In this document: piece by piece, positions 35,743-45,592 of the stretch
Layout: every line of letters starts with the position of its first letter
Numbering within the stretch: position 1 is the stretch's first letter
Assembly: GCF_000373805.1 (NCBI RefSeq)
Contig: NZ_KB892438.1
Span: forward strand, 236,018 to 300,017
Length of the DNA stretch: 64,000 nucleotides
From: Corynebacterium pilosum DSM 20521 = CIP 103422
GTDB lineage: Bacteria > Actinomycetota > Actinomycetes > Mycobacteriales > Mycobacteriaceae
Direction of reading: 5' to 3'
Notes under the pieces: generated by a model
What the model was told of the DNA's origin: nothing
What the model saw: the letters and a program-made list of their open reading frames with translations, nothing else
The model's database searches: none
Position numbers and translations under genes: made by a program

Positions 35743-36461
35743 AACTTGGAGCATATCGCAGGTATCACTGTCTCGCGCAGCGTCTCCGCCACGGCCGACG
35801 TGTTTCGAAACCCCTAAACAGTCGGCAAAACACCGCTCACATAATGGCACTCATTTGAATTAGAGCGCCCCTGTCCTCTGAACTGCTGGCCCTATTTCAT
35901 TTCTTTGTTCCCAAAGCAGTCCTGGGCCCCTCTTCAAATCTACAAGCCGATCGAGAAAACCGACATACTTTCCTCTACAATCATTAGCGAGATGGGGTTT
36001 CATTGTCGAGTCTCGAACCCCCTTCTCTTCATCAGTCTCCTCGACGGGTGAAAATTCCATTGGTCTGGTCGCCGATACTGACTGTCTGCGACCAGACCTC
36101 CTCTTTTCTTTTGCCGTACCCCGACCTCATGGCAGATTGCAGTCCCGTAGCACCTTCAGTGACAGCTGACAGATCAGTCGCCACATAGTTGGCACTTGTG
36201 GTGTGGCACCACAAACCATGAGCAAGAAAGAGACCTCGCAGTTGCCTTCGCCATCCACTGCGAACTGCCCTCCACAAAGAAGCCGATGACGGCCTAGCAA
36301 ACCGCCCCCGGGTTGCTCGCTTCTTACCGGCCCAACATCATTGAGAACACAACCCAAGTATGAAGAAGGCCCCACCACCCTAGAACACTGTTCTAGGCCG
36401 GTGAGGCCGACTGTCAACCATGTCGCGACGGATGCTGTCAAGTATGTCCCGACTGATCACA
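35743..36461. other. Gene-free accessory stretch next to tRNA genes
   Basis: About 720 bases with short, unconvincing open frames on both strands. It contains two perfect palindromes, TTGTGGTG-tgg-CACCACAA (36196-36214) and CCTAGAA-cactg-TTCTAGG (36379-36397), and a 24-bp imperfect tandem repeat at 36411-36458. No intact gene or transposase is visible. Together with the decayed genes before it, this looks like an eroded insertion. Confidence 0.5.
36411..36458. repeat. 24-bp imperfect tandem repeat beside tRNA-Ile2
   Basis: Two adjacent 24-bp units beginning CTGTCAA with ATGTC and CGAC in common (36411-36434, 36435-36458). Spaced CTGTCAA-ATGTC blocks resemble the terminal regions of IS481-type insertion sequences, so this may be an IS end scar; no transposase remnant was found. 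Confidence 0.45.
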
Positions 36462-36538
36462 TGGTGGGGCCAGCGGGGCTCGAACCCGCGACCAATGGAT
36501 TATGAGTCCACTGCTCTAACCGACTGAGCTATAGCCCC
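36462..36538 (-). tRNA. tRNA with CAT anticodon, probably tRNA-Ile2
   Basis: Read from 36538: acceptor GGGGCTA pairs with TGGCCCC, D-arm GCTCAGTCGGTTAGAGC, anticodon stem GTGGA/TCCAT with loop CTCATAA (anticodon CAT), T-arm GCGGGTTCGAGCCCCGC, A73 and encoded CCA. The body resembles the AUA-reading tRNA-Ile2 of other bacteria (lysidine at C34) more than initiator tRNA; elongator tRNA-Met is the alternative. Confidence 0.85.
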
Positions 36539-36725
36539 ATCGCGTAAACGCGTCCACGTAATCATACCGGCCCTCCAATTCATTTTGAGAATCACCTTGA
36601 CAGAGCCAAATCCAAGGACACACTTAAGCGCCGGAAAGCCCTTCTTACCTGGCGATTTGTAATTGCCCGAAGCTTAGGGCTAAAGTTACTAACCGTTGCA
36701 CAGAGCAAGACAGCAACACAGCTAT

Positions 36726-36798
36726 TCCCCTATAGCTCAGTTGGCAGAGCGTTCGACTGTTAATCGAAAGGTCACTGGTTCGAGCCCAGTTGGGGGAG
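36726..36798 (+). tRNA. tRNA-Asn(GTT)
   Basis: Acceptor TCCCCTA pairs with TGGGGGA, D-arm GCTCAGTTGGCAGAGC, anticodon stem TTCGA/TCGAA with loop CTGTTAA (anticodon GTT), T-arm ACTGGTTCGAGCCCAGT, G73. CCA is not encoded. Confidence 0.95.
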
Positions 36799-36804
36799 CA
36801 AACA

Positions 36805-36826
36805 CCCGGAACAGAAATGTTCCGGG
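36805..36826 (+). terminator. Terminator after tRNA-Asn
   Basis: CCCGGAACA (36805-36813), loop GAAA, TGTTCCGGG (36818-36826), followed by ATTTCGTCTTT. A compact perfect stem six bases past the tRNA. Confidence 0.8.
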
Positions 36827-36859
36827 ATTTCGTCTTTCCAATAACAAGGACTTCCCGCA

Positions 36860-38068
36860 ATGGCCAAGCCCACGGAACACGCGCAAAGTATTCCAACGCC
36901 CATCCTGCTCACCCTCGCCCTGTGCAGTGGCTTCTCCCCCTTTGCCATTGATACCTACATCGCCGGGCTTCCCGAAATCACCGAGGACCTCCAGACCACC
37001 GCATCACTCACCCAGGCGACACTGACAGGCTTCCTACTCGCACTGGGTCTCATGCAATTGGTCATTGGACCATGGTCTGATCAACTCGGACGGCGCAAGC
37101 TGATGCTGATCGGACTCTTCGGCGCTGCAGCAGCCTCAGTAGTATGCGCTCTGGCTCCCAATATTTGGGTCCTGATCGCGGCGCGTGTACTCCAAGGAGC
37201 TTTCGGCGCAGCCGGTGTGGTTTTGGCGCGTGCAGCCGTGGGCGACCTAGGGCAAGGCATTGGTGTGGCCAAAGCCTTTGCAATGCTAATGTCCATTCAG
37301 TCCTTAGCACCACTGGCAGCACCCATCGTCGGTGGGTTGATGATCCCCTCACTCGGCTGGCGCAGTGTCTTCTGGTTCCTAGCAGTGTTGGCCGGCATCA
37401 TGTTCGTCAGCGTGCTGGTTATCGTTCCAGAAACTCTTCCAAAGGAGGAACGCAGCACAGGTGGCGTGCGGGCCTCCCTACGCGATGTGGGCACCCTTTT
37501 GAAGAAGCCGGCCTATATGGCTCCGCTGACTGTGTTTGTGGCTACGTTCGCGGTGATGTTTGCCTACATCGCAGCCTCGTCATTTGTGCTACAACGCATC
37601 GGAAGCTTGGGACAAGTGGGTTATTCCGTGGTGTTCACCGTCAACGCTTTAGGGTTTTTCGCCATGAATATGCTCAGCCGCGTGCTGGTTCCTAAAGTGG
37701 GGCCTACGCGACTGGTATGTGGTGGCGTGATCCTTACCGTGGTGTCAGTGGTGTGGCTGGCACTGGGAGTCTTCGCGTTTTCCACCGCGTCCTGGGCCAT
37801 GATTCCAGGCTTCTTTGGGGTGGTGGCGGCCGCAGGCATCATCTTGCCTAACGCCTCGGCACTGTGCGTCGAAGCCTCCGCAGACCGTCGTGGCGCTGGT
37901 TCAGCGCTGATGGGCGCGGTGCAGTTCAGCTTCGCCGCGGTGATCGCCCCACTTACGGGGATTGGCGATGGCACCACAGCTGTGCCGATGCTCCTCGTGA
38001 TGGTACTTGGGGCGGTGGCACAAGCATGGTTTCTGCGGACACTGCTGCGCCAACATAGCCAACTTTAG
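36860..38068 (+). CDS. MFS drug-resistance transporter, Bcr/CflA family
   Basis: 402-residue major facilitator with 12 TM helices. The N-terminal segment FSPFAIDTYIAGLPEITEDL is typical of Bcr/CflA pumps (cf. D-x-Y-x-P-x-x-P), the loop 2-3 motif is PWSDQLGRRKLMLIG, and motif C-like LAPLAAPIVGGLM follows. Members expel chloramphenicol, bicyclomycin or sulfonamides in exchange for protons. It starts after the tRNA-Asn terminator and stands alone on the plus strand. Substrate cannot be told from sequence. Confidence 0.9.
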   Translation: MAKPTEHAQSIPTPILLTLALCSGFSPFAIDTYIAGLPEITEDLQTTASLTQATLTGFLLALGLMQLVIGPWSDQLGRRKLMLIGLFGAAAASVVCALAPNIWVLIAARVLQGAFGAAGVVLARAAVGDLGQGIGVAKAFAMLMSIQSLAPLAAPIVGGLMIPSLGWRSVFWFLAVLAGIMFVSVLVIVPETLPKEERSTGGVRASLRDVGTLLKKPAYMAPLTVFVATFAVMFAYIAASSFVLQRIGSLGQVGYSVVFTVNALGFFAMNMLSRVLVPKVGPTRLVCGGVILTVVSVVWLALGVFAFSTASWAMIPGFFGVVAAAGIILPNASALCVEASADRRGAGSALMGAVQFSFAAVIAPLTGIGDGTTAVPMLLVMVLGAVAQAWFLRTLLRQHSQL

Positions 38069-38160
38069 ACTTCTGGAAAGATTCTACAATCGACACGAAG
38101 CGGTCGTATTTTGCGAGTTCGCACCTTACGCAGCAATAATCCCGAGCTAAGGCTATACAG

Positions 38161-39024
38161 CTAGATAAACGCAGCAATCACGCCCACACACGCCACCAGC
38201 AGCAATGGGACTTCGGCCATCCCCACATCGCGCGCAGTCCACTTCCGGCCAGAAGCAGCAGAACGCGGCAGCCACCAGGCGCGAAACAGCGCGATCACCA
38301 TCGTCGCAACAGTAAAGAAAGTGGCCACCGCACCCGGTGTGCCCCACACCACCACAAGCACCACGAGGGCCAGCGCCACCGCATGATAGATCACCGAGAC
38401 CCAGTACACGGTGATATTGCCGCGTTCGCGGATCATGGTTTTCACCATGGGAATCGTGCCCGAAAAATACAGCGCCAAGAAGATGGCCGCACCCCAGGCA
38501 GCAGGAACCACGTTGCCGATGGTGGTGTCCTGGCCACTCATGGCCAACACCGGCACAAGAAGAGCGGAGGCAATCGTCGTCGATACGCCCGAGACCATCG
38601 AGCGCGCCCTCCCCCTCAAGGTCTCCCACACGGCGATAGCTACCAGGGGGCCGAAGAACGCGGCCCACCACACCAACTGCGGCTGGGCAACCAGCGCCAC
38701 GACGATCCCGACAAGAGAAACCGCACCGTGGACGAACACGGGCGGCGCATACTGCTTCTTCCGCTCAGGCGTTCGCGCCTTCGCCACAAGCCCGAAGGCA
38801 AAGAAGGCGAAGTAGCCGAAGAACCACGCCACCAGGATCGCGGGCACAGCGACGAAAGGATGCCAGGAAAGATCGTCGTCACGCACCATGGCGATGATCG
38901 CAGCGACAGTACCCAGCACGGCCGGCGCAATCAGCATCGCCCACGCCCCATGCTGGTTGGGCACCCACGGGCTGATGCCACGCTTCCGTTTCTTCGGCTT
39001 GGCACTGCTTAAGGCGACGCTCAC
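38161..39024 (-). CDS. YwiC-like family membrane protein
   Basis: 287 residues, nine or so TM segments. The opening GISPWVPNQHGAWAMLIAPA is the YwiC-like family signature and KQYAPPVFVHGAVSLVGIV is conserved too. Function is unknown; in Bacillus the family is near nitrate-respiration genes. GTG 39024 has GAGGAG eight bases upstream; the in-frame start at 39048 lies before that site and is not preferred. Confidence 0.83.
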   Translation of the reverse strand: MSVALSSAKPKKRKRGISPWVPNQHGAWAMLIAPAVLGTVAAIIAMVRDDDLSWHPFVAVPAILVAWFFGYFAFFAFGLVAKARTPERKKQYAPPVFVHGAVSLVGIVVALVAQPQLVWWAAFFGPLVAIAVWETLRGRARSMVSGVSTTIASALLVPVLAMSGQDTTIGNVVPAAWGAAIFLALYFSGTIPMVKTMIRERGNITVYWVSVIYHAVALALVVLVVVWGTPGAVATFFTVATMVIALFRAWWLPRSAASGRKWTARDVGMAEVPLLLVACVGVIAAFI

Positions 39025-39128
39025 GCAGACAACTCCTCTAATTATCAAACTTTTGGCGGATACCGCCTACTCTAACACCGCGACAGGGCCGACAGCGAGG
39101 TAGAGGGCAACGTCTGTATCATGGCAGC

Positions 39129-39374
39129 ATGATTCAATTCGTCGTCGGAGCAGCTGCCGGGTATGTGCTCGGCACGAAAGCAGGCCGCAAACGCTACCAC
39201 CAGATCAAGGACGCCACCGCCAAGGCCGTCAACTCGCCAGTGACCAAGCAGGTGGTGCGCTCCACCCGCAAGGCCCTGGCCGACCGCCTGGACCCCAACC
39301 CGCGCATGAAAGAGGTCAAGAACCTGCGCAAGGATACGGGTGGCGATCAGATCCTCGAACCCGACGAGGACTAG
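39129..39374 (+). CDS. Small YtxH-like protein
   Basis: 81 residues: a short hydrophobic N-terminal segment with glycines (FVVGAAAGYVLGTKAGRKRY) then a basic amphipathic helix, as in YtxH-type envelope or stress proteins. TATCAT six bases before ATG 39129 suggests a leaderless transcript. It converges with ppx, the stops touching. Function unknown. Confidence 0.7.
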   Translation: MIQFVVGAAAGYVLGTKAGRKRYHQIKDATAKAVNSPVTKQVVRSTRKALADRLDPNPRMKEVKNLRKDTGGDQILEPDED

Positions 39375-40322
39375 CTACTCCGCTAGTTGGGCCACGATCC
39401 CATCGAGGATGTCCTTCTCGCTGATCACAAAGCGATCGACGCCAGTGAGCTTCTCGATGCGCCCCATGATCTCCTCCACGATCACGCTGCCCGAACCAAT
39501 CACATCCGCCCTCCCCGGATGAATCACCGGGTGCGCCGCGCGCGCATCCGACGGCGCCTCCACCAGCTGACGCGTAATCAACCGCAGCGCACCAAAATTG
39601 AGCTGGCTCATATGGATCTCGCGCGGATCATACTCCTCCAGCCCCTGGGCCAGCGCAGAAATCGTCGTAAAGGTCCCCGCGCACCCCACAAACGTCCGCG
39701 CCTTCGAAAACGGCACCAACACCGTCGTCTCATCCAGACGCTCATTGATGTAATCCCGCGCGATGTCCTGCTCGCTCGGCGTCGGCGGATCCGACAACAT
39801 CATCCGCTCCGTCAACCGCACACAGCCCATCTGCGTCGAGTGCGCGCCCAGGATCTCGCCGTCGTGCGTGCCGACGATAAACTCTGTGGAACCGCCACCA
39901 AGATCGATCACGCAATATGGCCCCTGCGTATCCGGAATGTCATAGGTGGCGCCCCGGAAAGACAGGGCTGCCTCCTCTTCCCCACTGATCACCTCTGCCT
40001 GGGCGCCCGGCTGGATGCGACCCAGAAGTTCGGCGGTCATGTTGAAGAACTCGTCCCTGTTGGAGGCATCGCGGGTAGCGCTGGTGGCGACCATCCGCAC
40101 CGTATGCACGTTCTCAAACTCCATCAGGTTGACGTAGCGCTCTAGGGCCTCGCGGGTGCGTTTGCGCGCCTGCGGGTTGAACTCCCCTGTGGCGTCCACG
40201 CCCTGACCTAGGCGAACGATCTCCATCTCACGCGCGATCTCTTTGTGCTCGGAGGTAGAGACGTCGCTGATCAGTAGGCGGATGGAGTTGGTGCCGCAGT
40301 CGACGGCCGCAACACGGGTCAC
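39375..40322 (-). CDS. ppx: Ppx/GppA family exopolyphosphatase
   Basis: 315 residues, ASKHA fold. The phosphate-1 loop is AAVDCGTNSIRLLI, the phosphate-2 loop is VIDLGGGSTEFIVG, and the conserved Glu is in VISGEEEAALSF. It removes terminal phosphates from polyphosphate and/or hydrolyses pppGpp; short one-module members such as this resemble mycobacterial Ppx1. GTG 40322 overlaps the stop of the DUF501 gene (GTGA), so the two are coupled. The order here reflects the conserved actinobacterial enolase-downstream block. Confidence 0.92.
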   Translation of the reverse strand: MTRVAAVDCGTNSIRLLISDVSTSEHKEIAREMEIVRLGQGVDATGEFNPQARKRTREALERYVNLMEFENVHTVRMVATSATRDASNRDEFFNMTAELLGRIQPGAQAEVISGEEEAALSFRGATYDIPDTQGPYCVIDLGGGSTEFIVGTHDGEILGAHSTQMGCVRLTERMMLSDPPTPSEQDIARDYINERLDETTVLVPFSKARTFVGCAGTFTTISALAQGLEEYDPREIHMSQLNFGALRLITRQLVEAPSDARAAHPVIHPGRADVIGSGSVIVEEIMGRIEKLTGVDRFVISEKDILDGIVAQLAE

Positions 40323-40888
40323 AGCAGCTCCTCCCCCGTCGTCTCCTTCGTGTGCGCGTTGACGGCGTCCACGATTCCGAGGTCCTGCGCGGTGGGCCAG
40401 TCCTGCGGGATCGCGGTACCGCGCAGGGCTGGGGTGTGGTCGGCGGCCAGCGCTACCGCTTCGGTGCCGAGACGGAAGTGCTCTGGACCTTCGGCCAGCG
40501 CGTAGGCGATAAGAACGTGCAGACACTTCACACGATCCGGCATCCCGCCGCCCGAGAAGTCAGTCCCCAAATCCTCCAGCTTGTTCCGCTCTGCCAAGTA
40601 GTGCTGGTGGGCGGCCAGGTAATCGTCGGCAAGCGACTGATCCGTCGAAAGACGTGCTTCCATCCACTTCATCACCTGCGCCACCTCTAGGCGCGACGCC
40701 TCGGCGGTCAGGCGCGGATCCGTGAGGTAATACAGCGTGGGGAAAGGGGTGCCGTCCGGCAACTTCGGGGCCGTCTTCACCACGGCGGGCTGACCATCGG
40801 GGGTGCGATAAGAAATCTCCACCACCCCGCGGGCCGGGCGACCCAACTGCTCTTTGATTATGTCAAGATCTGCTTGCGCGACATTCAT
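40319..40888 (-). CDS. DUF501 family protein
   Basis: 189 residues of the DUF501 family: RPARGVVEISYRTPDGQPAV, LPDGTPFPTLYYLTDPRL, EASRLEVAQVMKWMEARL and the C-terminal GGMPDRVKCLHVLIAYALAE. The gene is conserved between the DivIC/FtsB-like gene and ppx across actinobacteria. Function unknown. It overlaps ppx by 4 bases. Confidence 0.9.
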   Translation of the reverse strand: MNVAQADLDIIKEQLGRPARGVVEISYRTPDGQPAVVKTAPKLPDGTPFPTLYYLTDPRLTAEASRLEVAQVMKWMEARLSTDQSLADDYLAAHQHYLAERNKLEDLGTDFSGGGMPDRVKCLHVLIAYALAEGPEHFRLGTEAVALAADHTPALRGTAIPQDWPTAQDLGIVDAVNAHTKETTGEELL

Positions 40889-40917
40889 GCACGCTATTGT
40901 TCCACAGCGCTTGGTTC

Positions 40918-41526
40918 TTAGGGCTCTTGAGGTTCCTCAGCTGGTGCCCGCGGGATCTCCCCCTGAGGTGCGGCAGGGGCCTCGTCGATAAGCGACTCCG
41001 GATCCGCCAACGAATCCCACGCAACCTCAGCCCACGAACGCGGGGGCGGGGCGGCCGTATCGCGATCCGTAGTGACCGCCTGATCCTCATCCATGCGCGG
41101 ATCGATGATGCGCCACGCGGTCTCCCCCGGCTCAATCATGCCCAAGCGGCGACGGGCCTCCTGCTTAATGTAGTCCTCATCGCTGTACTTATTGATGCCC
41201 TCGATCAGCTCATTGCGCTGCTGCTCCTTCGCCGCGATCGACTCATTGAGCCGCGCGATCTCGCTGCGGCCTTCGTAGTACGTGCGCATAGGCACCGCGA
41301 TGGCGATCAGCACAACGAGCACCACCGCGATGATCACCGCGATGCCGATGTAATCGCCCTTCAGGGAAAAGGCGCGGGCCTGCTTCTTGCGCTGCTCCCT
41401 GTCCTCGCGCTGGGCGGCCTTGCGTGCATCACGGCTGGCGACCGGCACCTGGGTAGGCGTGCGGCCCAGACGGCGGCTGCGCGGGTTGCGCTCAGTGCGC
41501 GGGTTGCGTGATGCTGATGTGGACAT
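40918..41526 (-). CDS. ftsB: FtsB/DivIC septum formation initiator protein
   Basis: 202 residues: basic N-terminal cytoplasmic region, one TM helix near residues 58-78 (GIAVIIAVVLVVLIAIAV), then a leucine-zipper-like coiled coil (SEIARLNESIAAKEQQRNEL) and DEDYIKQEARRRLGMIEPGE, the FtsB/DivIC signature. It would belong to the FtsQ-B-L divisome subcomplex. The Pro/Ala-rich C-terminal extension is typical of actinobacteria. TAAACT six bases before ATG 41526 suggests a leaderless start. Confidence 0.9.
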   Translation of the reverse strand: MSTSASRNPRTERNPRSRRLGRTPTQVPVASRDARKAAQREDREQRKKQARAFSLKGDYIGIAVIIAVVLVVLIAIAVPMRTYYEGRSEIARLNESIAAKEQQRNELIEGINKYSDEDYIKQEARRRLGMIEPGETAWRIIDPRMDEDQAVTTDRDTAAPPPRSWAEVAWDSLADPESLIDEAPAAPQGEIPRAPAEEPQEP

Positions 41527-41595
41527 AGTGACAGTTTAGTTTACGCGGTTGGTAGGTGCGGGGGCGGTTCGGCGCGCTGGGACCTCTTTCTTGCC

Positions 41596-41686
41596 AAACT
41601 GTTGGAGCTGAACTGTTGGATTAGGGACCAAAACTGCGGATCCGCACCAAAAATCCCCCTGATCCAACAGTTGAGCTTCAGCAGTT
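41596..41686. repeat. Palindromic intergenic element, family 3, copy B
   Basis: 91-bp hairpin. The left arm AAACTGTTGGAGCTGAACTG continues to 41621 and the right arm spans 41662-41686 (ATCCAACAGTTGAGC...). The centre contains GCGGATCCGC, extending the hairpin almost to its tip. Arms match copy A at 3650-3741 closely. Confidence 0.85.
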
Positions 41687-41787
41687 CAGAACCTGACAGG
41701 CGGACGCTTGTCGGGTCAACTTATGCGTGTCTTATCCTTTCTTTGGTACCGTGGGGCCACCCGAGCCTTACACGAAAGGAATTCAGT

Positions 41788-42381
41788 ATGAACCGCAAGC
41801 TTATTTCCGGAATCGCAGCAAGCGCACTGGCCCTGGGCATTTTGGGCGTTCCGGCCGCCTACGCTTATGAACCCGGCAACGAGCCAGTGACCGAAGAAGA
41901 AATCGCACAGGGACTGGAGGAGATCTCTTTTGAGTCCTCCGACGGCACCTACGTCCTGCCAGGTCAGACCATCGAACTGACAGCTGACGCGGTTGGCGAA
42001 GGCATTCAGATCCGCAACGCCTACATCGAGACCGCACCCGGCGAGACCAGCGTAAAGTGGAATGTGAAGCGTTCCGTCAATGACGAGGGCCTCCCAGTAC
42101 TCTCGATCACCGCACCGGCGGCACCTGAAGAGCAGTCTGGCGCTATCCAGGAGTACGGCGAGTACAAGGTGCACGTGCGCACCTCGAACTGGAACAGCTA
42201 CTACTTCACTATCAACTTCGCACCTGAGCTGCCAGAGGTCGAAGAACCAGCCGAGGAGCCAGGCGTTGAACCTGGTGTTAACCTGTCCTCCGGATCTTCT
42301 ACCCTACTGCCTACCCTGAGCAGCAAGCTTGAAGGCCTGCTCCCCTCCTTGGGCTCATCTTCCATCACGCTTGACCAGTAA
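41788..42381 (+). CDS. Secreted protein of unknown function
   Basis: 197 residues with a clear Sec signal peptide (MNRKLISGIAASALALGILG, cleavage likely after AYA), a beta-rich domain (LPGQTIELTADAVGEGIQIR) and a Pro/Glu-rich then Ser/Leu-rich tail. No lipobox, LPXTG or C-terminal TM helix, so it is released or bound non-covalently. GAAAGGA precedes ATG 41788. A terminator follows at 42400-42446. Family not recognised. Confidence 0.8.
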   Translation: MNRKLISGIAASALALGILGVPAAYAYEPGNEPVTEEEIAQGLEEISFESSDGTYVLPGQTIELTADAVGEGIQIRNAYIETAPGETSVKWNVKRSVNDEGLPVLSITAPAAPEEQSGAIQEYGEYKVHVRTSNWNSYYFTINFAPELPEVEEPAEEPGVEPGVNLSSGSSTLLPTLSSKLEGLLPSLGSSSITLDQ

Positions 42382-42399
42382 ACGGTTAAGCGGCTAAGC

Positions 42400-42446
42400 A
42401 AAACCGTCGCTCTTCGGCCTTATTGGTCTGGGGCGGCGGTTTTTTC
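42400..42446 (+). terminator. Terminator of the secreted-protein gene
   Basis: AAAACCGTCGC pairs with GGGGCGGCGGTTTT across a loop containing CTTCGGCC, followed by TTTTTTCG. Confidence 0.75.
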
Positions 42447-42513
42447 GTGCTCGGACGTCGGGCGAGGCTGCAGCCGGTCAGCTGCTTGTAGCGGGTGAAC
42501 GCTCTCCAGTGTG

Positions 42514-42604
42514 CAAACCGGTATAGTCCTCGGACCATACTGCAGGATGCCAAAAGGTTTTCAGTAAGTTAGTCGCACTATGCAGCGAGGACTATATCGG
42601 TTTG
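42514..42604. repeat. Palindromic intergenic element, family 5
   Basis: 91-bp element with 19-bp arms CAAACCGGTATAGTCCTCG (42514-42532) and CGAGGACTATATCGGTTTG (42586-42604), 18 of 19 matching as inverted repeats around a 53-base centre. It lies in the spacer between a secreted-protein gene and eno. One copy only in this window. Confidence 0.75.
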
Positions 42605-42688
42605 TGGAAAGGGGGTGGAAACGGGCCGGAAGCGACCCGGAAACAGACCGAGGAAGAGGAAAAGGACAGTGAAAGAAGAAAAGGCGAA

Positions 42689-42725
42689 ACCGCCTGGCCG
42701 CACCGGAGAAGGTGGGTCAGGCGGT
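42689..42725 (-). terminator. Terminator of eno
   Basis: On the minus strand ACCGCCTG (42725-42718) pairs with CAGGCGGT (42696-42689), followed by TTCGCCTTTTCTTC. A TCGTCGTTAAGC word (42725-42736) abuts it. Confidence 0.7.
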
Positions 42726-42771
42726 CGTCGTTAAGCGGGCGCTCGAAACTCGCGCCCGCGAAACGTGAGAC

Positions 42772-44061
<1,290 letters not shown>

Positions 44062-44168
44062 TCAAAGACTAGAAATTTGTTTTCCGTACTCAATTGTTCC
44101 AGAAAACTGGGTTCGGCGGGTGCCTGAAGCCAATAATACCCTGTTGATGTGACTTTTATTACCAGAAA

Positions 44169-44975
44169 CTATCGAACCGCCGGCTGCGGGATGGCATAAG
44201 CTGCGGCAGCGTCGCGCACCTTCACCACGTAGTCATTGGAATTGTTGTAGGACAAAATGGCCTGAGTCCAGTCCTCCGGCACGGAGAGGTCGCGGCCCCC
44301 GGAACACAAGAGGTTGGCGGCGGCCAGGGCGGCGTCGTCGATCTGCTGCGGTTCAGGCACGCCGTTGCCGTTGGCATCACGGCCGTACTTCTCAAAGGAC
44401 TCAGGAATGAACTGCATCGGACCCACGGCGCGGTCGAATTCGGTATCACCGTCGAGGTGTCCCCCATCGGTGTCCTCGATGCGGGCGAAGCCGGGCGAGC
44501 CATCCAGGGCCGGGCCGACGATGGGTGGGGTGGCGTAACCGTTCGGGTCCAGCTTTCCGCGCGTAAGCGCATCGCCGGTATAGGTGCCGTGGCGGGTTTC
44601 CACCCAGCCGATCCCGGCCAGAGTGTTCCACACCAGGTTGCACTCCGGCCATGCCTCGCGGGCGATCAGCTCCGCGTTGCCGTAGGCGCGAAGAGCCTGG
44701 GGGTCCACGTAAGTTTCAGCCGCGATCGGCGAGGCCCAGTCTGCCAACAGGTCCGCGGTACGGCCGGGGCCGTGCACGTCGATAAGCGGCGGTGGCGTGC
44801 CGGCCTGCGGCGGAACATTGTCCGGTACGGGCTGCCACGAACGGACGGCAGCGCCGGGGCGTAGCGCGCTGAGGACCCAGCCGACTAGCACGACTACCAG
44901 CACGATCGCCAAGACGACAGCAATAACTCCGGCGCAGCCGCAGCCCGCCGTTACCCGCCTTGTCCGATCAGTCAT
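44169..44975 (-). CDS. Membrane-anchored lytic transglycosylase (MltB/SLT-like)
   Basis: 268 residues: N-terminal TM anchor near residues 17-38 (VIAVVLAIVLVVVLVGWVL), Pro-rich linker, then a lysozyme-like domain. The catalytic Glu is in WNTLAGIGWVETRHGTYTG, followed by the MltB-type motifs DRAVGPMQFIPESFEKYGRD and AILSYNNSNDYVVKV. It cleaves peptidoglycan glycan strands. In mycobacteria its counterpart (LpqU) also precedes eno. Transcribed in the same direction as eno. Confidence 0.9.
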   Translation of the reverse strand: MTDRTRRVTAGCGCAGVIAVVLAIVLVVVLVGWVLSALRPGAAVRSWQPVPDNVPPQAGTPPPLIDVHGPGRTADLLADWASPIAAETYVDPQALRAYGNAELIAREAWPECNLVWNTLAGIGWVETRHGTYTGDALTRGKLDPNGYATPPIVGPALDGSPGFARIEDTDGGHLDGDTEFDRAVGPMQFIPESFEKYGRDANGNGVPEPQQIDDAALAAANLLCSGGRDLSVPEDWTQAILSYNNSNDYVVKVRDAAAAYAIPQPAVR

Positions 44976-45125
44976 GAGGGCCGATCATACAGCACCACTT
45001 TTGGCATTCCGACATGACCAGAACCTACCCCCGATCATGTCAGTTCCACCCCAAGAGCACCACGAATCACTTGCGTTGTTATATGATTGCTCCAACCTAA
45101 CCAAAAACATCGAAAGGAACGGTAT

Positions 45126-45545
45126 ATGGCACGAAAAACCCGCATCACCGCGGCCGCAGCTGCAGCGGCACTCACCGTCGGGCTCGCTGCCCCGGCGGGC
45201 GCACAGACCAACCTGCTCGGTCTGATCAGCACCATCAACGCCGGCGTCGAAACCGCAGACTGCGGCGCCCTCGGTGCAGCCCTGCGCGGCATCGGGCTTG
45301 TCGACGACACCACCACCCGTGGCGGCCTCGTCGAAAAGCTGCACAAAGCAGCCAGTGACGACGCATCACTGAAGCTTATCTCCGCCCCCACCATCAACGC
45401 CGTGGGCGACCGTGCCTTGGAATGCAAGATCGTCAAGGCCGACCCTGTCACCCCAGCCAACCAGGCAGTTGCCCTCTCCTCACAACTGTCCTCCCAGGCT
45501 GGCCTGCCGGAGATCCGCAACCTGCTACCAGCGCTCGGTCTCTAA
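45126..45545 (+). CDS. Small secreted protein of unknown function
   Basis: 139 residues with an Ala-rich Sec signal peptide (RITAAAAAAALTVGLAAPAG, cleavage after GAQ region) and a mature part containing two Cys (ETADCGALG, ALECKIV) that could form a disulfide. GAAAGGA precedes ATG 45126. A strong terminator follows. Two GCTTNNCGACGA words (45296, 45328) lie within it. Family not recognised. Confidence 0.8.
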   Translation: MARKTRITAAAAAAALTVGLAAPAGAQTNLLGLISTINAGVETADCGALGAALRGIGLVDDTTTRGGLVEKLHKAASDDASLKLISAPTINAVGDRALECKIVKADPVTPANQAVALSSQLSSQAGLPEIRNLLPALGL

Positions 45546-45566
45546 ACTGATTTACCTGCAACGTGG

Positions 45567-45591
45567 CCCCCGAGATCCTTCTCCTCGGGGG
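45567..45591. terminator. Terminator between convergent secreted-protein and mazG genes
   Basis: CCCCCGAG (45567-45574) pairs with CTCGGGGG (45584-45591), followed by TTTACTCTTT on the plus strand. It ends 2 bases before the mazG stop, so it may serve both genes. Confidence 0.8.
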
Positions 45592-45592
45592 T

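Noticed and set aside
35860-36441. Short open frames between the lipoprotein remnant and tRNA-Ile2
   Set aside because: No ribosome sites, no recognisable motifs, and frames overlap on both strands; treated as non-coding or eroded.
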